A stretch of 64,000 bases of DNA from Idiomarina piscisalsi. Lineage in GTDB: Bacteria > Pseudomonadota > Gammaproteobacteria > Enterobacterales > Alteromonadaceae. Position 1 is the first letter of the stretch, and each line of letters begins with the position of its first letter. Location of the stretch: contig NZ_PIQA01000001.1 of the NCBI RefSeq assembly GCF_003987095.1, positions 868,001-932,000 on the forward strand. The letters run 5' to 3'. Below are positions 26,562-37,064 of this stretch, in pieces. Both the position numbers and the translations under genes were made by a program. The notes beneath the pieces were generated by a model. The model had not been told where the DNA came from. It worked only from the letters and a program-made list of their open reading frames with translations, and did not search any database.

Positions 26562-27455
26562 ATGACTAACCGTTTAACGATAGCGATACAAAAATCTGGC
26601 CGCCTGAGTAAAGAGTCAATGGCTTTATTAAATGCCTGCGGTGTTAAGTTTAGCATTAATGAAGCCCGCCTCATTGCCCACAGCACCAGTCATCCTATCG
26701 ATTTACTCCGGGTGCGTGACGATGACATTCCCGGCTTAGTCATGGACGGTGTTGTCGACTTAGGTCTGGTCGGCGAAAACGTGCTGGAAGAAGCTCGACT
26801 TGAACGCATAGCCAGCGATACAACAGCCGTATTTCAGCCACTCAGAGCGCTGGAGTTCGGTCAGTGTCGTTTGTCCATTGCGGTACCGCGTGAGCTCTCT
26901 TATCAGTCACAAGCTGACTTAGACGGAATGCGAATTGCCACGACCTATCCGCAACTCTTAAAGCGTTACCTTAAGGACAATGGCATTAATGCCCGCGTTG
27001 TCATGCTGACAGGCTCCGTCGAAGTAGCCCCGCGAGCAGGCTTAGCCGATGCAATTTGTGACCTGGTCTCAACAGGGGCAACACTGGAAGCTAACGGCCT
27101 GGTCGAGAAAGAAGTGATATTCCGTTCTCAGGCACAGCTTATTCAAAACTCCGAAACTTTGTCTGATGAAAAACAAGCAATGATTGATCAGTTACTGCCG
27201 CGTATCGATGGCGTACAAATGGCGAAGGAAAGCAAATACATTATGCTCCACGCGCCCAAAGATAAGCTTGAAGAAGTGGTTGAATTGTTGCCGGGTGCAG
27301 AAACCCCGACCATTTTGCCGCTCAGTCACACTGACAAACAAGTAGCTGTTCACATGGTCAGTACAGAAAAGCTGTTCTGGGAAACCATGGAAGATTTAAA
27401 GGCGAAAGGTTGCAGCTCTATTCTTGTTCTGCCAATTGAAAAAATGATGGGGTAA
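26562..27455 (+). CDS. hisG: ATP phosphoribosyltransferase, long form
   Basis: First enzyme of histidine synthesis: ATP plus PRPP to phosphoribosyl-ATP. 297 residues with the C-terminal ACT-like regulatory domain of the long form, so feedback inhibition by histidine is expected and no HisZ is needed. Motifs: [23 protein letters not shown], the PRPP loop [14 protein letters not shown], and MMG at the C-terminus. TAGGAG lies before the ATG, just after the attenuator. Confidence 0.97.
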   Translation: MTNRLTIAIQKSGRLSKESMALLNACGVKFSINEARLIAHSTSHPIDLLRVRDDDIPGLVMDGVVDLGLVGENVLEEARLERIASDTTAVFQPLRALEFGQCRLSIAVPRELSYQSQADLDGMRIATTYPQLLKRYLKDNGINARVVMLTGSVEVAPRAGLADAICDLVSTGATLEANGLVEKEVIFRSQAQLIQNSETLSDEKQAMIDQLLPRIDGVQMAKESKYIMLHAPKDKLEEVVELLPGAETPTILPLSHTDKQVAVHMVSTEKLFWETMEDLKAKGCSSILVLPIEKMMG

Positions 27456-27457
27456 CT

Positions 27458-28768
27458 ATGCAAGGCTTAAACATCAAGGTTGAGCGCTGGGCAGACTTGT
27501 CTGCCGACGAAAAGGAACAGCGGCTTTCGCGTCCCCGTCAGGCAACAGCGACAAACACGCAACAAACGGTTCAGAAGATTATTGCCGATATTCGTGACAA
27601 CGGTGACAGTGCACTGCTGAATTACACTCGGCAGTTTGACTATTCTGAAGCGACCTCGCTGCGCGTATCGCAACAGCGTATAGAGCAAGCAGTGAATCGC
27701 CTCGACAAAAAAGTGGCAGAGGCGATTGATACAGCTTACGGCACTATTCGTCGTTTTCACCAGGCACAAGTCCCTGAAAACCTTGCTGTTAAAACCATAA
27801 AAGGTGTTCAGTGTGAACTTCGCTATGCGCCATTAGATGCCGTTGGGCTTTATATACCTGGTGGTAGCGCAACCTTGCCATCCACTGCACTCATGCTCGG
27901 CGTGCCCGCTCAGCTAGCCGAATGTCAACGCGTTGTGTTGGTCAGTCCGCCGGACAAAAGTGGTGACTTACCGGATGCGCTGTTGTACGCCGCAAACCGT
28001 TGCGGCATTACAGAAATATACACCTGCGGCGGCGCTCAAGCAGTTGCCGCCTTAGCTTATGGTACAGAGTCCATCGCCTCGGTCGATAAAGTATTTGGCC
28101 CGGGCAACAGTTTTGTCACCGAAGCAAAGCAACAAGTGAGCAATGACGACAGTGGCTGTGCTATCGACTTACCCGCGGGTCCTTCTGAATTACTGGTTAT
28201 TGGTGATGACACAGCTAACCCGGCGTATATTGCGGCCGACCTGTTGTCTCAAGCCGAGCACGGCCCCGACTCACAAGTTATTCTGGTCACACCGTCAAGC
28301 ACACTGGCAGACAGAGTAAGACAAGCACTCATTGAGCAGTGTCAGCAGTTACAACGGGCTGATATTGCCGCCCAGGCGTTAGCCGAAAGCCGTTTACTGG
28401 TTGTCGAGACTATTGATGAAGCAATAACCATTAGCGAGCAATATGCGCCTGAGCACTTATCCATACAAACGGATAATGCCCGCTCATTGCTACCCAAATT
28501 GACCCGTGCAGGCTCTGTTTTTGTGGGTCACTATACACCGGAATCTGGTGGTGATTACGCGACAGGCACTAACCACGTATTACCGACCTACGGTTATGCA
28601 CGCAATTACAGTAGCCTGGGACTATTGGACTTTTACCGCCGTTACACCGTACAAGAAGTCTCCTACGAAGGCTTAGCGACGTTGTCAGAAGCTATTACAA
28701 CCCTGGCGAATGTTGAGGGGCTCGACGCACACGCTAAAGCTGTCACCATTCGCATGGAGGACCAATAA
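27458..28768 (+). CDS. hisD: Histidinol dehydrogenase
   Basis: Zn enzyme performing the last two oxidations, histidinol to histidine, with NAD+. 436 residues. Conserved VGLYIPGGSA, GPGNSFVTEAKQQV, DLPAGPSELLVI, LLSQAEHGPDSQ and APEHLSI (catalytic Glu and His region). Two bases after hisG. Confidence 0.97.
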   Translation: MQGLNIKVERWADLSADEKEQRLSRPRQATATNTQQTVQKIIADIRDNGDSALLNYTRQFDYSEATSLRVSQQRIEQAVNRLDKKVAEAIDTAYGTIRRFHQAQVPENLAVKTIKGVQCELRYAPLDAVGLYIPGGSATLPSTALMLGVPAQLAECQRVVLVSPPDKSGDLPDALLYAANRCGITEIYTCGGAQAVAALAYGTESIASVDKVFGPGNSFVTEAKQQVSNDDSGCAIDLPAGPSELLVIGDDTANPAYIAADLLSQAEHGPDSQVILVTPSSTLADRVRQALIEQCQQLQRADIAAQALAESRLLVVETIDEAITISEQYAPEHLSIQTDNARSLLPKLTRAGSVFVGHYTPESGGDYATGTNHVLPTYGYARNYSSLGLLDFYRRYTVQEVSYEGLATLSEAITTLANVEGLDAHAKAVTIRMEDQ

Positions 28769-29850
28769 TGTCATTAGCGGAACAGTCTCAGCGCCAGCAC
28801 CTAAAAACACTGACACCTTATGCGTCGGCCAGACGCAGTATGAGCGGTGGTAATGTATGGCTGAACGCCAATGAGTCACCTTTTGATAACGGTTACGGCT
28901 TTGACGATGCCGCTCTGAACCGGTATCCACAGTTTCAGTCAGAAACGCTGAATACAGCTTATGCCGACTATGCTGGTGTACAACCGAACCAGGTGTTAAG
29001 TACTCGCGGCTCTGATGAGGGTATCGAATTGTTGATTCGGGCGTTTTGCGAGCCGGGACAGGACAATATTCTCATTTGTCCACCGACTTACGGTATGTAT
29101 GCGATTTCGGCTAAAACCTATGCCGTCGATACTATTGAGGTGCCGCTAATAGATTCAGAGCAGCGAAAAGGCCAACTGAACGTTGAGCAGGTGATCACGC
29201 AGGCTAAGAATTGTAAGGTCGCGTTTCTGTGCTCACCGTCCAACCCCCTGGGTAACACGCTAAATGCAGCAGACATTAAGCAAGTGCTGGATGCCTGCCC
29301 CAACACCGTTATTGTGGTTGACGAAGCCTATATTGAATTCTGTTATGACGACAGCAAAGCACCTTGGCTGACGACCTACCCTAACCTGGTAGTTTTGAGG
29401 ACATTATCAAAAGCCTTTGCGCTTGCCGGCATTCGTTGCGGCTTTTTGCTCGCCAATGATGACATTATTGAGCTAATGAAAAAGATACTGGCGCCCTACC
29501 CACTGCCGGAGCCTACCATTAATATAGCAACGCAGGCTCTGAGCCCGGGCAATATTAAGCGTATGCAGCAGCAGGTCGATACACTTATCGGCGAGCGCGA
29601 ACGGCTTGTGGAGTTACTCAGTGACTTACCACTAACACTGGAGTTTGACAGCGTAACGAATTTTTTACTGTATCGTTCTGATACCACCCAAACCAATGCG
29701 GCCGACATTGTCAGTGCACTGCAACAACAAGGTGTATTGATTCGGGACCAATCTAAACAACTCGGGTTAGACGGTTGTATTAGAATAACGGTAGGTAGCC
29801 GAGAAGAAAATGACGAGCTGGCACAACGATTAAAAGGGTATTTTTCATGA
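28768..29850 (+). CDS. hisC: Histidinol-phosphate aminotransferase
   Basis: PLP enzyme converting imidazole acetol phosphate to histidinol phosphate. 360 residues: [50 protein letters not shown] and the PLP-lysine [14 protein letters not shown]. Its ATG shares a base with the hisD stop. Confidence 0.97.
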   Translation: MSLAEQSQRQHLKTLTPYASARRSMSGGNVWLNANESPFDNGYGFDDAALNRYPQFQSETLNTAYADYAGVQPNQVLSTRGSDEGIELLIRAFCEPGQDNILICPPTYGMYAISAKTYAVDTIEVPLIDSEQRKGQLNVEQVITQAKNCKVAFLCSPSNPLGNTLNAADIKQVLDACPNTVIVVDEAYIEFCYDDSKAPWLTTYPNLVVLRTLSKAFALAGIRCGFLLANDDIIELMKKILAPYPLPEPTINIATQALSPGNIKRMQQQVDTLIGERERLVELLSDLPLTLEFDSVTNFLLYRSDTTQTNAADIVSALQQQGVLIRDQSKQLGLDGCIRITVGSREENDELAQRLKGYFS

Positions 29851-30923
29851 CACAGCAATCCATACTTTTTATTGATCGCGACGGCACGCTGGTTGAAGAG
29901 CCACCCGTCGATAAGCAGCTCGACAGTGTCGACAAGCTCGTTTTTGAGCCAAATGCCATACCGGCACTGTTAAAGCTTCAAAATGCCGGGTACCGACTGG
30001 TCATGGTGTCTAACCAAGATGGGCTGGGTACCGATAGCTTCCCGACGGACACCTTTGAGGCTCCTCACAATTTAATGATGTCGGTATTTGAGTCACAAGG
30101 GGTTCGCTTTGATGACGTATTAATTTGCCCACATTTTGACACAGACAACTGCGCCTGTCGTAAGCCTAAGCTGGGGCTTGTGCAACCCTATCTAACGGAA
30201 GGCAAAGTCGACTTTGCTAACTCTTTCGTTGTTGGCGACAGAGAAACTGACTTACAACTGGCACAAGGCATGGGCATTCGCGGCATTCGCTACAACCGGG
30301 AAGAATACAGCTGGGATGACATTGTCCACGAAATTGTTGACCGGCCCCGTACCGCCAAAGTGTCTCGAAAAACTCATGAAACTGACATTAATATCGCCAT
30401 TGATCTGGACAGCTCTGCACGCGGCACATTCAGCACCGGCATTGGCTTTTTTGACCACATGCTGGAGCAAATTGCCACACATGCGGGCATTTACATGAGT
30501 GTTGTGGTAGAGGGCGATTTGCACATTGATGATCACCACACCATTGAGGATACAGCTTTAGCACTGGGTCAGGCCTTGCGTTCGGCGCTTGGCGACAAAC
30601 GCGGTATTGGTCGCTTTGGCTTCGCGCTGCCGATGGACGAATGTAAAGCAGAGTGCCTGATTGACTTATCCGGCCGCCCATACTTGAAGTGGCAAGCGGA
30701 CTTTAGTCGCGACAAAGTCGGTGAATTGTCGACAGAAATGGTTGAACATTTCTTTCGCTCGCTGACCGATGCTATGGCCATTAGCCTGCACCTCTCAACA
30801 ACCGAGGGCAACAGTCATCACCAGGTAGAAAGCCTGTTTAAAGTCTTTGGTCGCGCGTTACGTCAGGCGGTTGCTAAAACCGGAGACCAACAACTGCCAT
30901 CGAGTAAAGGAATGCTGGCATGA
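29847..30923 (+). CDS. hisB: Bifunctional histidinol-phosphatase / imidazoleglycerol-phosphate dehydratase
   Basis: Two-domain fusion typical of gammaproteobacteria. Residues 1-165: HAD phosphatase with [12 protein letters not shown] and a zinc-binding loop [15 protein letters not shown]. Residues 170-358: dehydratase with [29 protein letters not shown] and [10 protein letters not shown] metal-binding histidines. ATGA overlap with hisC. Confidence 0.97.
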   Translation: MTQQSILFIDRDGTLVEEPPVDKQLDSVDKLVFEPNAIPALLKLQNAGYRLVMVSNQDGLGTDSFPTDTFEAPHNLMMSVFESQGVRFDDVLICPHFDTDNCACRKPKLGLVQPYLTEGKVDFANSFVVGDRETDLQLAQGMGIRGIRYNREEYSWDDIVHEIVDRPRTAKVSRKTHETDINIAIDLDSSARGTFSTGIGFFDHMLEQIATHAGIYMSVVVEGDLHIDDHHTIEDTALALGQALRSALGDKRGIGRFGFALPMDECKAECLIDLSGRPYLKWQADFSRDKVGELSTEMVEHFFRSLTDAMAISLHLSTTEGNSHHQVESLFKVFGRALRQAVAKTGDQQLPSSKGMLA

Positions 30924-31522
30924 AGGTAGCGATAGTCGATACCGAGTGCGCAAATCTGACATCGGTTCGCTTTGCGATTGAACAATTGGGGTATTCATGC
31001 ACAGTGACAGACGACGCAGACGCGATTCGCGCTGCTGATCGTGTCATTTTGCCCGGCGTTGGCACTGCTGCTGCAGCGATGCGTAACCTACAGAGAAAAC
31101 AGTTGGTTGACGTGCTGAAGTCGCTCGAACAGCCAGTGCTCGGCATTTGTTTGGGAATGCAACTCATGACATCACATTCGGAAGAAGGTGATGTCGAGTG
31201 TCTGGGATTAATTCCGTCATTAACTAAACGGCTTGAGGTTGGCGAACTGCCGCTGCCACACATGGGCTGGAACACCTCTATGCCGACCAATAGTAATCCG
31301 CTGCTGAAGACTGCCGAACAATACTGTTACTTTGTTCACAGCTACGCGGTTGTCGTTGACGAATATACCATTGCCGAAGCGGAATACGGTCAACGCTTTG
31401 CATCAATGATTCGCCATAACAATTATTTCGGCGCGCAATTTCACCCTGAGCGCTCAGGCAAAGTAGGTGAATCAATTTTACGTGAGTTTCTGGAGGCTAA
31501 GCTGTGCTACTACCTGCGTTAG
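30920..31522 (+). CDS. hisH: Imidazole glycerol phosphate synthase, glutaminase subunit
   Basis: Class I glutamine amidotransferase that supplies ammonia to HisF. 200 residues; nucleophile Cys77 in [10 protein letters not shown], His and Glu in [25 protein letters not shown] is the oxyanion loop region. Its 3' end overlaps hisA by 19 bp. Confidence 0.97.
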   Translation: MKVAIVDTECANLTSVRFAIEQLGYSCTVTDDADAIRAADRVILPGVGTAAAAMRNLQRKQLVDVLKSLEQPVLGICLGMQLMTSHSEEGDVECLGLIPSLTKRLEVGELPLPHMGWNTSMPTNSNPLLKTAEQYCYFVHSYAVVVDEYTIAEAEYGQRFASMIRHNNYFGAQFHPERSGKVGESILREFLEAKLCYYLR

Positions 31523-32241
31523 ACTTAATTAATGGCGCCGTTGTACGACTGTACCAAGGCGACTTTTCTCAGAAAACCGAATATCAGTTTTCACCGGTTG
31601 AACAAGCTCAAAGCTACGCTAAAGCTGGCGCAAAATGGCTTCATTTAGTCGACTTAGACGGTGCCAAGGACCCTAAGCAGCGTCAAACAAAGCTGCTGGA
31701 AAAGCTGATTAAAGAGTCAGGTGTGAGTTGTCAGGTGGGTGGTGGTATTCGCACGACTGAAGATATCGACGCTCTTCTGGCTGTTGGTGTTAAGCGAGTA
31801 GTGATAGGCTCAACCGCTGTCAGCTCACCGGAAAAAGTACTCGAATGGTTTAAAACCTACGGCCCTGAAAAAATCGTACTGGCGCTGGATGTCAACATTC
31901 AACCCAACGGTCAGGCGTTAGTTGCAACGCACGGCTGGCAAGAGTCTTCAGGCAAGGCTTTGGAAGATGTTTTAGACCAATACCTTGAAGTAGGCTGCCA
32001 GCACGTATTATGCACCGACATTAGCAAAGACGGCACACTCAGCGGAAGCAACGTCGAGCTGTACCAAAAATACAAAAATAAATACCCCAGCGTACAGTGG
32101 CAAGCATCAGGTGGCGTGAGCAGCCTAGACGATATAAAGGCGCTGAAAGCTATTAACTGCGATTCTGTGATTCTGGGTAAATCGCTGCTAACCAACCAAT
32201 TCACTCTGGAGGATGCACTGGCATGTTGGCAAAGCGAGTAA
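31504..32241 (+). CDS. hisA: ProFAR isomerase
   Basis: 1-(5-phosphoribosyl)-5-[(5-phosphoribosylamino)methylideneamino]imidazole-4-carboxamide isomerase, a TIM barrel of 245 residues. N-terminal [19 protein letters not shown] with catalytic Asp, and [29 protein letters not shown] with the second Asp. Starts at GTG inside the end of hisH; overlaps hisF by 19 bp at its 3' end. Confidence 0.96.
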   Translation: MLLPALDLINGAVVRLYQGDFSQKTEYQFSPVEQAQSYAKAGAKWLHLVDLDGAKDPKQRQTKLLEKLIKESGVSCQVGGGIRTTEDIDALLAVGVKRVVIGSTAVSSPEKVLEWFKTYGPEKIVLALDVNIQPNGQALVATHGWQESSGKALEDVLDQYLEVGCQHVLCTDISKDGTLSGSNVELYQKYKNKYPSVQWQASGGVSSLDDIKALKAINCDSVILGKSLLTNQFTLEDALACWQSE

Positions 32242-33005
32242 TTCCCTGCCTGGACGTTCGTGACGGACAGGTCGTTAAAGGCGTTAAGTTTCGTAACCAC
32301 GAAGTCATTGGTGACATTATTCCGTTGGCTCGCCATTACGCCGAAAGCGGTGCCGACGAGCTGGTTTTCTATGACATTACCGCTTCGTCCGATGGCCGTA
32401 CGGTGGATAAGTCGTGGGTAGAGCGGGTTGCCAAAGAAATTAATATCCCCTTCACGGTCGCTGGTGGCATTCGTTCAGTGGCGCAAGCGCAAGAGCTACT
32501 GTCAAAAGGCGCAGATAAGCTGTCGATTAACTCCCCTGCATTACTGGACCCGTCACTTATCGACACGCTGGTGGCAGAGTTCGGTCAACAGTGCATTGTT
32601 ATCGGTATTGACAGTTTCTTCAATGAAGAGACCGGTACTTATGAGGTGCACCAGTTTACCGGCGATGAAAAGAAGTCACGCAAATCGGCATGGCAAACTA
32701 AAGACTGGTTGCAGGAAGTGATTAAACGAGGCGCCGGCGAAATTGTCTTGAACTGCATGAATCAGGACGGCGTACGCAAAGGATACGATATTGAGCAACT
32801 GGCGGCTTTACGCGACTACTGTTCAGTACCCATAATAGCCTCTGGTGGCGCTGGCGAAATACAGCACTTTGTCGATGTCTTTAATGACGCTAAAGTTGAT
32901 GGTGCCCTGGCGGCTTCAGTCTTTCATAAAAACGTATTTTCAATTGCCGATGTGAAAAGCGCAATGTACAACAATGACATTGCCGTGCGTCCCATTGAAC
33001 CCTAA
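32223..33005 (+). CDS. hisF: Imidazole glycerol phosphate synthase, cyclase subunit
   Basis: TIM-barrel cyclase that uses HisH-derived ammonia to make IGP and AICAR. 260 residues: [18 protein letters not shown] with the catalytic Asp, [31 protein letters not shown] with the second Asp, and IASGGAGE. Begins inside hisA. Confidence 0.97.
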   Translation: MLAKRVIPCLDVRDGQVVKGVKFRNHEVIGDIIPLARHYAESGADELVFYDITASSDGRTVDKSWVERVAKEINIPFTVAGGIRSVAQAQELLSKGADKLSINSPALLDPSLIDTLVAEFGQQCIVIGIDSFFNEETGTYEVHQFTGDEKKSRKSAWQTKDWLQEVIKRGAGEIVLNCMNQDGVRKGYDIEQLAALRDYCSVPIIASGGAGEIQHFVDVFNDAKVDGALAASVFHKNVFSIADVKSAMYNNDIAVRPIEP

Positions 33006-33014
33006 GGAGTGACA

Positions 33015-33623
33015 GTGAGAGTCGACAAACAAAATTTAAACAGCCTTGACTGGGTAAAAATGGATAACCTGATTCCCTGTGTTGTCCAGCACGTTCTGAC
33101 CGGCGAGGTCCTGATGCTGGGTTACATGAACGACAAGGCACTTGAGAAGACATTAGAGTCAGGCCAGGTCACTTTTTACAGCCGTAGCAAAGAGCGTTTA
33201 TGGACTAAGGGTGAAAGTTCTGGTCATGTCCTTGAATTGGAAGAGGTCCATACCGACTGCGACAGTGATGCACTGTTAATTAAAGCAACCCCGAATGGGC
33301 CAACCTGTCACTTAGGCACCCAAAGCTGCTTTGCTGACACGTCAGGCTCTTTTTTACACCACTTAGAAGGGGTTATTAATTCAAGAAAAGGCGCCGATGC
33401 CGGTGAAAGTTACACTGCCAGCCTCTTTCAGAAAGGCATTAAACGATGCGCTCAGAAAGTCGGTGAAGAAGGTGTCGAAGTGGCACTTGCAGCGGCAACC
33501 AACGACAAAGACGAACTGCTCAATGAAAGTGCTGATCTGCTGTACCACTTATTGGTGGTGCTGAGCGCCAGTGACTTATCGATGAGTGATGTCCTGAAGG
33601 TACTGAAACAGCGTCATAATTAG
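33015..33623 (+). CDS. hisI: Bifunctional phosphoribosyl-AMP cyclohydrolase / phosphoribosyl-ATP pyrophosphatase
   Basis: HisIE fusion for steps 2 and 3 of the pathway, 202 residues. Residues 1-110: cyclohydrolase with VQHVLTGEVLMLGYMN, FYSRSKERLWTKGESSGH and the Zn/Mg residues in HTDCDSDALL and CHLGTQSCF. Residues 118-202: MazG-like pyrophosphatase with QKVGEEGVEVALAA and NESADLLYHL. Start is set at the GTG at 33015, because AAGGAG (33004-33009) lies 5 bp before it; the GTG at 33009 overlaps that site. Confidence 0.93.
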   Translation: MRVDKQNLNSLDWVKMDNLIPCVVQHVLTGEVLMLGYMNDKALEKTLESGQVTFYSRSKERLWTKGESSGHVLELEEVHTDCDSDALLIKATPNGPTCHLGTQSCFADTSGSFLHHLEGVINSRKGADAGESYTASLFQKGIKRCAQKVGEEGVEVALAAATNDKDELLNESADLLYHLLVVLSASDLSMSDVLKVLKQRHN

Positions 33624-33634
33624 TGTAATGCTCA

Positions 33635-35020
33635 TTAAGCGCTATTCAGCTGCTCTTGAAAGTGGCGGCGTTTGTAGGCTTTTGATACTTTCTTCAGTCT
33701 GACAGACAGCAGTACGGCCGCCACACTAAGGCCACTAATAAAGCCTATCCAAAAACCTGCGGCGCCCATGGCTGGCACCACTAAGCTAGTTCGTCCGAGT
33801 ACATACCCGACAGTTAAGCCGAAAGGCCAATAGGATATAAAAGCCAGTACCATAGGGTAAGTCGTATCTTTGTAGCCTCTCAGTGTTCCCATTGCCACTA
33901 CCTGGAAGGTGTCGGACAAGGTGAAAATAGCTGCTAAGCCCATCAAGGTCGCCGCTAAATTAATAACTTCGGTATTCGGTGTGTATAAACTAGCCAGGAA
34001 ACTGCCACCCAGGTACATAATAAGCCCGTTTACAGCAGCAAAAACACCACCAAACCAAAGTGCAATTCTGAAGCTACGCATTGCGTTGTCAGGGTTTCCG
34101 GCACCAAGTGCAAAGCCCACGCGCAACGTCACCGCCATAGAAATACTGAGCGGAACCATATAAACCAACGAACTTATGTTCAGGGCGATTTGGTGAGCAG
34201 AAACCACCGTCGCTCCTAACGGCGCTATTAACAGGGCAACCGCTGCGAATAAGCTCACCTCAAAAAATAGCGACATTGAGATAGGAAAACCCAGACGAAT
34301 GACATAAGTAACGTCATCCCAGCTAGGTTTGTACCAACGGCGCAGTAAACGTAAACTTTTATAACGCTTAGCGCCAAAGGTATAAATAGCCATTGAAATA
34401 GCCATCCCCCAAAGCACGAGAGCTGTTGCTACACCACAGCCAGCGCCGCCAAGTGCCGGCATTCCAAACTCACCATACACGAAAATATAGTTCGCCGGGA
34501 TATTGATGATAAGCCCGATAAAACCAATAATCAGCGATGGCATTGTGTTAGACATGCCCTCACAGAAGTTTCTCAGGACGGCGTAAACGACAAAGCCGGG
34601 AATGCCCCAGGCAATGTAAAACAGATAGTCGAGCGTAACCTGCCGGAACTTGTCTTCTACTTCCATTAAGTCCAGCAACCAAGGGGCGGAAGACATACCT
34701 ACTAAGGTTATCGCGCCAACAATGGCACAGGCATAGAAGCCCTGTTGCAGCATATTCGCCATTTTACGATGGCCACCAGAGCCATCGAAATGGGAGATAA
34801 TAGGCGCAAGCGCCAACGCCAAACCAAATACCAGCAAGGTTGCCGGCACAAAAATACTGCCACCGACAGATACGGCCGCAAGGTCAATCGCACTTTTTCG
34901 ACCCGCCATTACCGTATCGACAACACTCATGAGCATTTGTGTCAGCTGTGCGATAAGTATAGGGCCCGTCAGTCGAGCAAGCTTTATCACTTCGATTTTA
35001 TTGTCTTGCCAGGATTTCAC
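33635..35020 (-). CDS. MATE family multidrug efflux transporter (NorM-like)
   Basis: 461-residue inner-membrane antiporter with about twelve helices. N-terminal LARLTGPILIAQLTQMLMSVVDTVMAGR is characteristic of NorM, with GALGAGNPDNAMRS-type repeats in the second half. Expected to expel cationic drugs using a Na+ or H+ gradient. Start is GTG (complement of 35018-35020). It converges on hisIE with an 11-bp gap and no clear terminator between. Confidence 0.92.
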   Translation of the reverse strand: MKSWQDNKIEVIKLARLTGPILIAQLTQMLMSVVDTVMAGRKSAIDLAAVSVGGSIFVPATLLVFGLALALAPIISHFDGSGGHRKMANMLQQGFYACAIVGAITLVGMSSAPWLLDLMEVEDKFRQVTLDYLFYIAWGIPGFVVYAVLRNFCEGMSNTMPSLIIGFIGLIINIPANYIFVYGEFGMPALGGAGCGVATALVLWGMAISMAIYTFGAKRYKSLRLLRRWYKPSWDDVTYVIRLGFPISMSLFFEVSLFAAVALLIAPLGATVVSAHQIALNISSLVYMVPLSISMAVTLRVGFALGAGNPDNAMRSFRIALWFGGVFAAVNGLIMYLGGSFLASLYTPNTEVINLAATLMGLAAIFTLSDTFQVVAMGTLRGYKDTTYPMVLAFISYWPFGLTVGYVLGRTSLVVPAMGAAGFWIGFISGLSVAAVLLSVRLKKVSKAYKRRHFQEQLNSA

Positions 35021-35063
35021 GTTGGAGTGTCTCGCTCGTTTTGACCTATCTTGGATAGTCGAT

Positions 35064-35846
35064 TTATGCGTTTATAAACTGAACCAGTTTATCATTGACT
35101 TCTGACGGATGAGTTAACGGTCCCATGTGCCCCGCTGCTATCGACTCTCGTTTTAAGTCACTAATAACCGTCGATAAAGCATCTGCCACAGCCTTAGCGC
35201 TACGACGCGTATGCTCCCCCTGAACAAGCAATACCGGTTGCTCAACTGCCGCATAATCATTCAGCCGTTTGGGTTCGTTGAGCAAGGCATCAAAGTCGAG
35301 CGCGACCTTAGCAGCCTGCTTCACCATCAACGCCTGTATTTTGGACGGCAAAGCGTCGAAATAGCCCGGACTGTTCCAGTAATCGACAAAGGTGCGGGTG
35401 CACTCTTCAGCGTCTTTACCATGCATTGCCTGGCTAATTTCTTGTATTTCAATCATCCCGGGGGAGTCGTCAGCTAACACATGGAAAGCCACAGGCTCAT
35501 AAACCGCCAGTTTTGAGATGGCAAAAGGCTGCTCTAAGGCGAGTTTAAGCGCCAAAGCACCTCCATAAGAATGACCGATAACATCAATTGCTGTATCAAC
35601 TTTTAACGCTGAAATAGCCTCCACCACTCGCGGGACTTCGTCGGCTAAGCGAAAGTTTGCCACCGCTTCAGGCTCTGGTGCTTTGCCATAACCAAGCAGA
35701 TCGACAGCAACGACAAAGCGAGAGTGGCTTAAGCGTTGAATTAAATCTCGCCACTGAGAACTTGCACTTTGTGAGCTATGCAACAACAACACTGGTGGGT
35801 TGTGCTTCTCACCAAAAACGTAAACTCCGGAACCTAATTCTGACAT
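35064..35846 (-). CDS. Alpha/beta-fold hydrolase
   Basis: 260 residues. Nucleophile Ser93 in DVIGHSYGGAL, LLLHSSQSASSQW at the oxyanion site, acid in the VLLVQGEHTRRS strand and His in AAGHMGPLTHP. Related to esterase or BioH-like enzymes; substrate unknown. Stands between a MAPEG gene and a MATE gene in the same direction. Confidence 0.85.
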   Translation of the reverse strand: MSELGSGVYVFGEKHNPPVLLLHSSQSASSQWRDLIQRLSHSRFVVAVDLLGYGKAPEPEAVANFRLADEVPRVVEAISALKVDTAIDVIGHSYGGALALKLALEQPFAISKLAVYEPVAFHVLADDSPGMIEIQEISQAMHGKDAEECTRTFVDYWNSPGYFDALPSKIQALMVKQAAKVALDFDALLNEPKRLNDYAAVEQPVLLVQGEHTRRSAKAVADALSTVISDLKRESIAAGHMGPLTHPSEVNDKLVQFINA

Positions 35847-35855
35847 GTCACTTCT

Positions 35856-36257
35856 CTACAAAAGACTAAAACCGACAAACTGACCCACGCAGATTCCGGC
35901 ACTGAATAGCAGAACAGCGAAGGTGCCCAACACGCCTATGGTGCGGAAAATGCTTGGACCAATCGTTTTGGTTAAGCCGATAGCATGGCTTATACGAGCA
36001 ATTAATGTAGCAATTCCAATGCCGTGAACAAGCTCAGTTGAGGTCCCATTAGCTTCAACCATACCAAGCAAAATAAGAATAAACGGAACATACTCAATAA
36101 AGTTACCGTGGACCCGTACCGCCACTTTCAGCTCGTCTTCTCCACCGGTACCAATACCAACACGATACTTCCAGCGTAAGCGAACAATTCGCACAGCCAA
36201 AATTAAATAAAGTACTGCAAGTAAGCCAGCGTAAAAACCGGTGATGCGAATATCCAT
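35856..36257 (-). CDS. MAPEG family membrane protein
   Basis: 133-residue protein with four predicted helices. The MAPEG mark is AVRVHGNFIEYVPFILILLGMVEANG, followed by GIGIATLIARISHAIGL. Eukaryotic members handle eicosanoids and glutathione; bacterial members may be membrane glutathione transferases. Function here not known. It lies 9 bp upstream of the hydrolase gene. Confidence 0.87.
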   Translation of the reverse strand: MDIRITGFYAGLLAVLYLILAVRIVRLRWKYRVGIGTGGEDELKVAVRVHGNFIEYVPFILILLGMVEANGTSTELVHGIGIATLIARISHAIGLTKTIGPSIFRTIGVLGTFAVLLFSAGICVGQFVGFSLL

Positions 36258-36275
36258 TGTGCCGCCCTTTTATTC

Positions 36276-36300
36276 AAAAAAGGCCCACCAAGTGAGCCTT
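36276..36300 (-). terminator. Terminator downstream of adk
   Basis: On the minus strand AAGGCTCA, loop, TGGGCCTT with one bulged base, then TTTTT; located just after the adk stop codon and before the MAPEG gene. Confidence 0.7.
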
Positions 36301-36304
36301 GTGT

Positions 36305-36973
<669 letters not shown>

Positions 36974-37064
36974 TCAAAAGTCTGCCCCGAACTTTACCCT
37001 GACAGGCAAGCTATTACAAGCTTAGAGAAGCGCTGCGGCCAATGGTATGACCGCAGCAGGAAGG

